The notes under the pieces: model-generated
The model's database searches: none
Told to the model about the DNA's origin: nothing
The model's input: the letters and a program-made list of their open reading frames with translations, nothing else
Translations under genes and position numbers: made by a program
In this document: positions 59,101 to 64,000 of the stretch, one piece after another
Numbering within the stretch: the first letter of the stretch is position 1
Layout: every line of letters begins with the position of its first letter
Assembly (NCBI GenBank): GCA_022496805.1
Contig: CM040088.1
Span: 14,353,001-14,417,000, forward strand
Source of the DNA: Pohlia nutans
Taxonomy: Eukaryota > Streptophyta > Bryopsida > Bryales > Mniaceae
Length of the DNA: 64,000 nucleotides
Reading direction: 5' to 3'

Positions 59101-62100
59101 TGGAGTTCTCAGAAGCAAATACATTGTTCAGGAATGTTTGCACTGGAATGGGTCCGTATCCGTCAGGTACGACGTGACCAGCTTCTGCCATAGCCATGCA
59201 GTCGATAGTTGCACTCATCCGAGGCATCAACCGAAATGCCAAGGATGTCCTACAATTTAGAAATAGCCGATTCATCAATTGAATTAACAGTCGCTATCCA
59301 TGCAGAAGCACAATCATTGCCCAGCTACGACAAAATCAAATACCTCAAGCACGCCAACCACATGCTCTAATCTGCAGAATAATTCATAAACTGACAAGCT
59401 CTCTGAAAAGTTTAAACACACCTGCCTAAAAAGGAATTCACAGCTGTCGGAGTTACAGGAACAACACGATACACACAAGCCCTCCGGGCACCAGCAGTGG
59501 CTTGTTCCAGTGCCCTTCCTGTGAGTAGCAACAGGTCTCCGGGACCCATGGCATTGTCAGCCAGGTACCAACGGCCATTAGGATCCAGTACCTGTTTTCA
59601 CCAACATTGCATACACACCAGCCATTACCTTCAAATCATTCAGCTTTTTCACCGTTTCCAAGTGAAGGACCCCTGGCATAAGAGCCCACATGAATCCTAT
59701 AACAAAGACCATGTCACTAATTTAACAAGGTTACTTGAACCAACGATATCGTCATAAAACATTCATGCCATATAACTAGAGGGTGACAAACCACTGGGAT
59801 TTCATCATTAAAAGTGTAATAGAACTATATGAGATTTTCCCATGTTTGTAGTTAGTCCCAATCTATTAAAATAATCTCTCATCTTCACAATTAGCCAGGA
59901 AAAAATGAGTGCGGACGACACCTGTAATCCGGGTGTATCAGACGCAATTAGAAGCAACAGTCCTTTTTCAACTTCCTGTAAGGCACCGGAATCTCTCATG
60001 GCTCCCTTTTCGCCTGGTCCCACAGCATGGAACGCTGTAGCTGTCAGCGCAGACGAGGAGATTTCTCCAGTCCCAAGAGGAGAGTCATCCAGCAGCTGAT
60101 TAAATGCACTGCCACATGTAGCTAAAGACATAAATTAGTCTGAAAATCTGAACCAACTAGAAAGCATTGATCTAACAAAGTATACAACAGGGGCTGTCAC
60201 GCTGTCAGCTTCCCCACGAATATCAGAGGTCACTAATCTCAAAACTCTACGTTTGGAGGGAAGCCCACGACGTGACACCTACTTATGGGAGTGTTCTTGA
60301 TCGCTGGAATTCGTTTAGGTCTAAAAGGAAAACTCTGAGCTGGATTGGTGAAATGATCTAGGGACAAAAATAGACTCGTTCCTTAAATTAAATATTCACC
60401 TTTCGTGTGTAAATCAAAGAAACTGCCCAACATCTACAACAACACTAGGAATTACAATGACGGCTTTTATATATATTTTTTATTTGTTTGTTTATATTCA
60501 TTATATTATATTATATATTTATATCTATATCTATATCTATATAAATCTATATTTATTTATTTATTTATTTATTTATATATCTATATCTACTGGCACTTAC
60601 TCTCCTCTAAGTCGAAGATGACGAGCAATTGCACTCAAAGAAGCACGTGAGGTTCTCCCCAAGCATCGAAAAACTTCAGGTATGCATGGAGGTGGTGGTT
60701 CTGTCTCTTCCCCTTCTAAAGTTCTGCAACACAACCAAGTTCCGGATACTCAATACATTTTAACTAGAATTGTGAACTCAGGATTACACTTTTTTAGTCC
60801 AACCTCATGGTATACTATTCTTGACTTTTCATACACTATTCTGCAGCCGCAATGGCCACGCCATACACGGTTACTTGTTCAACACTTAATTGGACAGTTA
60901 CTAGTCATATTCAACTGGCAACCAGACAGAGTTTTTATATTATCCTAAATGCAAAATACAGGCACACAATCTGACCGTAATATGAAAGCCCGAGTACCTT
61001 CCTGCGCGATAAAAGTACATGTCTCGTGCAGGAGCAGCCAAGTAACCTGAGAGCTTGAGCCAATCTGACGAGTTCCATAGCGACGCAGTATGCGACCTGC
61101 TACGAAAGTACAGCTTTGCAGACTCAAGAGCACAGCGCACAATACAGTGACCTTCAAAACTGTCCCAATGTTTGTACATATTACATTCAAAAAACAATGT
61201 AGGTAAGAGAAACTCATGGAATGGAAGGTAATAAATTTACTGAAATAGTACATACAATGTACTAATTGTTTACAGAAATTCCAACAAAATTGAAGCACTC
61301 AATGAGAAGGGAAAAAAACCTAAAGCTACTATGTATATTGGGACACTTTTGAAGGTCCAACATGGAAATCCCTCACCACTTTGTCCATTTTCCTTTGGAT
61401 TTTAATACAGCTGCTATTCGTCTGGGCATTGATTCTATAAGTCTCTTGCAATCATCAACAGTGATAGAAGGGAAGGTTTCTTCTACACGAGACCATAATT
61501 CAAGTATCCCTTTTGGTGGTGTATCATATCGGTTTAATCTCCTTTTCAAAATCGCCCATAGATTTTCTATAGGATTCAAATCTGGAGACTGAGGAGGCCA
61601 AGATAAGACACCAAAAGGTTGCCTAGAAAACCATTGTTTCATACTATTACTGCTATGTATAGGTGCATTATCTTGTTGAAAGATGACTTCTGATACATCT
61701 AAATTATAATTTTGAATTGTACCATAGAGATGCTCCTCCAAGATTTTTTGATAACCATACTGATTGAGGCGACCTTCAATTCTATACATCATGCCAGGTC
61801 CATGTGTACACATACATCCCCATATCATCACAGAACCGCCACCATGCTTAACAGTCGGAATAACAGTCCGCTCTGAAAGTTCTTGTGGATCACGAACCCA
61901 ACACCAAATTCTCCCATCTGAAGAAAATCTATTAATTTTAGTCTCATCTGAGAATATCACGTGACTCCAATCATCAATAGTCCAGTGCTGATACTTTCTG
62001 GCAAATTCTAAGCGAGCCCTAATATTATTGCTTGACAAATGTGGTTTCTTTTCTTTCACATGCGATTGCAAACCTGCTCTACAAAGTCCACGACGTACAG

Positions 62101-62922
62101 TAACTTCACTGACTTGTACTCCAAAAACTTCTTGCACTTGTTTAGTAGCTTCTCTTGCAGTAGACACCTTCCCTCTAGTTACACTAGTTACACAAGACCG
62201 CTCCATTGCACTTGTCAACTTGCGTGGTCTACCTCCAACTGAAAGCTTTGCATCTGAAAAATGCTTCTTACGGAGCCTCTGTACACTTGATTTACCAACA
62301 TGCAAAGACTTTGCTATCTCTCTCACACTACAACCTTTTTGAAGCAAAGAGAGTACATTATGTTGCTTCCCTTGGGACAATGGTCTCACCATTTTCACTT
62401 GTGAAGTTAAACACGAAAAAAACAAATATATGACGCAAGAAGAACAGATACACACAACAGAACATAAACCAAGCAATTCACAATGCATGTACACTTCACT
62501 TGCTATGCACACAAGACTCACTCATATGGACTTTCAAAACTGTCCCAATGAAGAGGAAATATCTAGAGCTTCAATCCATGCACATGCATGTAGAGACAAG
62601 TGGCAAGACTTGCTCCTCAATTACCTTACTGATAATAGCATGTAACTAAATTGATGCCATGTCAGTCTAGCATGCAATCACTATTTGGTGACTCACCAAA
62701 CTTCCAAATTAGAAACATTGGGACACTTTTGAAGGTCACTGTAGCTGCATCATTCGGATTCAGCTCGATAATTGCAGCGTTGTTCCGAGCCAAAGAGACT
62801 GCCAATTTCTCCACTGCACGAGTGTACACGCCAGACGCGGCGCCATCTTCTGGCAGTATTTCATGGAGCTTAATCCGCGCAAGTCCATAGAATCCACCAT
62901 CCCCATTGCCAGTAGCAACATT
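56134..62922 (-). CDS. PUB62: PUB62-like U-box protein gene, exon interrupted by a Tc1 element
   Basis: Exons on the minus strand: 62922-62742 plus 61144-60998 (one exon split by Tc1), 60723-60601, 60108-59922, 59591-59422, 59249-59075, 58912-58856, 58484 or 58468 to 58403, 57546-57489, 57277-57150, 56944-56843, 56485-56415, 56257-56134. Landmarks: GFYGLARIKLHEILPEDGA, VRCALESAKLYFRSRS, DPNGRWYLADNAMGPGDLLL, TSLAFRLMPRMSATIDC, PTLRSALSD, the U-box core EDAMASFCGHSYGGG and MQCTSCGAAVEGSSMVQNLA. The C-terminus is YPFSVNEKVMIK, GNKRTPEKFVGRDACIT, GESVRLQYRSLARA. Order and spacing match plant U-box proteins PUB62/63 (predicted E3 ligases). The N-terminal exon(s) upstream of 62922 are not resolved. 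At the U-box exon the canonical acceptor (58484) gives the wrong phase; the AG at 58469 restores frame but drops the conserved GTLLE. Confidence 0.88.
58575..58840. mobile_element. Truncated TTAA-family copy filling a U-box-gene intron
   Basis: TTAA then CCCTGAAGTGTCCACACTTC at 58579, followed by AT-rich sequence homologous to 17385-17560 (ATAGTATGAATTTTTTAGG). It occupies most of the intron 58855-58485. No right terminus; the end is approximate. Confidence 0.6.
60462..60591. repeat. (TATATC)n/(TTTA)n microsatellite in a U-box-gene intron
   Basis: Simple repeats of TATATC and TTTA for about 120 bp within the intron between the exons ending at 60601 and starting at 60108. Confidence 0.9.
61143..62743 (-). 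mobile_element. Complete Tc1/mariner element (1597 bp) with TA duplication
   Basis: Element 61145-62741 begins CAGTGACCTTCAAAACTGTC and ends in the inverted copy, 26 bp with one mismatch. TA lies at 61143-61144 and 62742-62743. The size is standard for Tc1. Two further copies of the terminal motif lie inside at 61337-61358 and 62528-62550, each inverted relative to its nearest end; both end modules measure exactly 214 bp. It lies in a coding exon of the PUB62-like gene, in the same orientation. Intact TIRs, duplication and transposase ORF indicate a young insertion. Confidence 0.95.
61373..62392 (-). CDS. Tc1-type DD34E transposase, intact (339 aa)
   Basis: The start is the Met of MVRPLSQGKQHNVLSLLQKG; the frame is open 43 codons upstream but that part is hydrophobic leader outside the family. 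A bipartite HTH DNA-binding domain follows (SVREIAKSLHVGKSSVQRL, residues about 20-45; GRPRKLTSAMERS; VRRGLCRAGLQSH). The catalytic triad is IFSDETK, IFQQDNAPIHSS and SPDLNPIENLW, with 34 residues between the second D and the E, i.e. DD34E. That is the class common in animals and fungi. Plant mariner-like elements are usually DD39D. No stop or frameshift is present. The protein would cut and paste at TA sites. Confidence 0.95.
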   Translation of the reverse strand: MVRPLSQGKQHNVLSLLQKGCSVREIAKSLHVGKSSVQRLRKKHFSDAKLSVGGRPRKLTSAMERSCVTSVTRGKVSTAREATKQVQEVFGVQVSEVTVRRGLCRAGLQSHVKEKKPHLSSNNIRARLEFARKYQHWTIDDWSHVIFSDETKINRFSSDGRIWCWVRDPQELSERTVIPTVKHGGGSVMIWGCMCTHGPGMMYRIEGRLNQYGYQKILEEHLYGTIQNYNLDVSEVIFQQDNAPIHSSNSMKQWFSRQPFGVLSWPPQSPDLNPIENLWAILKRRLNRYDTPPKGILELWSRVEETFPSITVDDCKRLIESMPRRIAAVLKSKGKWTKW

Positions 62923-64000
62923 CTGCCAAAAACCCTCAATCGAAACAATTGGAACAACGAAACCTTAAAAAGCCAAATTTCAAATTACTGCTTCAACTCA
63001 AGTAGGCTCTCCTTGGTGTTCCCAACTGCAAGAAACAAACAAGAAAACGCCACAAATACATATCCACCTATAAAGAAAAATCATATCGGTATCATTGGCA
63101 GCAAGGTTCTAGGGTTACCGGAAGCATGTTGACGATTGCCGAACGTCAATTTCTTTAATCCGTCTTTAAAGGATTCAATTCAACGTTCATCTTTCGCGGC
63201 CTGCACAATAAAACAAAAGAAAAATTACATCGTGAAGATTTTGCAATCCAAGGGCGCTTGAAGCCGAGTATACGGTAGAAAGAGTGACTACGACTGAAAA
63301 CCTAGGTTGTCAAAAAAAACGTTCTCGTGGTGATTCCTGATTTCTTCCTCAATAGTGTTTTGAACGTTTTTCAACGCTCTCCAATCTTCATCTAAGTACT
63401 TACAGGTATGAACACAATCTGATAAAAAAAAAATTGGAAAAAACGAAATCTATTCACCAAAAACGAAGCTCAATTTATTTTGAGAACGGAACATTTGCGT
63501 ATTTTTGACAAACTTGCTGAAAACCTAAACCCCGACGCAGACGGAATCAATTTCACCGCAGATTAACTCCTGAAGAAAAACCTAAATGCTGCAGCTCCGC
63601 AATGCCGGTGTCTCTTCGTCACTTACACAAAACAGAGCACATGATATCGATCTTCTGCCATGAGGTTCAAAAGCACCGCTACTCTCGATTGCTGATCAAT
63701 TGTCACAACTTCTTCATTAGTAATCATTACATCATCGTGATTCACAGGATCCTTCAGTGGCGATGGCGCTGTAAAATAATGAAAAAAATAAAATTAATAA
63801 GTGGCGTTTGTCGTCGCAAACTTATTATTAGCCCTGCTCGCATTAAAGATTTGGTCCGCAAAAGCACAACATCGACACTCGGTCGAAATCAATGCTGGCG
63901 ACCTTCGAAAGAACTGAGAGCTGCGAAAAAGAAAGACAAAAATCTACCAGTGAAAGCGAAGAAATAAAAGGCACAAGAAAGATAGGAAAATAATTACACA
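62923..64000. other. 5' region of the U-box gene; upstream exon(s) unresolved
   Basis: The N-terminal exon(s) of the PUB62-like gene should lie here on the minus strand. A candidate stretch after TTGTGCAG at about 63205 reads ESFKDGLKKLTFGNRQHASG before a GTAACC donor, but its phase does not fit exon 62922 and a TGA precedes it. A plus-strand ORF ending KKKDKNLPVKAKK (63602-63967) has no recognised domain. Confidence 0.35.

Noticed and set aside
61145..61358. Separate 214-bp MITE at each end of the Tc1 element
   Set aside because: Only the outermost ends have TA duplications and only their removal restores the host exon, so they are parts of one element.

Overview
The window looks like nuclear DNA of a land plant. 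Three host genes carry many short, canonical GT-AG introns: an ASHR3-type SET-domain methyltransferase, a plant-type GT37 fucosyltransferase and a PUB62-type U-box protein. The rest is AT-rich and crowded with DNA transposons. The style of the TIR-domain remnant, the ZMYM/ZNF862-like hAT protein and an animal/fungal-looking Tc1 element would fit a seed-free plant (bryophyte, lycophyte or fern). That placement is inference and the species is not identified.

Layout. 0-4 kb: an intact hAT transposase ORF (minus). 5.7-11.5 kb: a cluster of small non-autonomous elements, including four complete copies of a TTAA-flanked family with CCCCTAAA termini (piggyBac-like by its ends) and a nested stack. 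11.78-16.63 kb: one full-length PIF/Harbinger element with TTA target duplication, a Myb/SANT-like ORF (plus) and a DDE transposase (minus), each broken by one in-frame TGA. 18.0 kb: a 309-bp element with 38-bp TIRs. 19.5-25.0 kb, with possible 5' exons to about 28.8 kb: the ASHR3-like gene (minus, 10 exons resolved). 29-39.6 kb: no host gene. It holds a 6.74-kb element (31756-38496) with perfect 23-bp TIRs and 4-bp GTAT duplication, whose interior carries two long arrays of a near-palindromic motif, one of them split by a TA-flanked 874-bp element. 41-44.4 kb: decayed CACTA (En/Spm) transposase relic. 44.7-45.0 kb: fold-back CACTA MITE. 46.2-48.8 kb: fucosyltransferase (minus, 4 exons). 50-52.4 kb: two more TTAA-family copies around another MITE. 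53.3 kb: a short retroposon with microsatellite tail and 13-bp target duplication. 54.2-54.6 kb: frameshifted TIR-domain pseudogene. 56.1-62.9 kb: PUB62-like U-box gene (minus), interrupted inside a coding exon by a complete 1597-bp Tc1/mariner element.

The host genes are unrelated housekeeping or developmental genes and form no operon-like unit. The main biology is mobile DNA. A Tc1-like DD34E transposon with intact transposase, TIRs and TA duplication sits in an otherwise conserved plant exon, and removing it with one TA restores the reading frame exactly. The TTAA family and the palindrome-array element are the best candidates for undescribed mobile systems. Neither encodes a recognisable transposase here.
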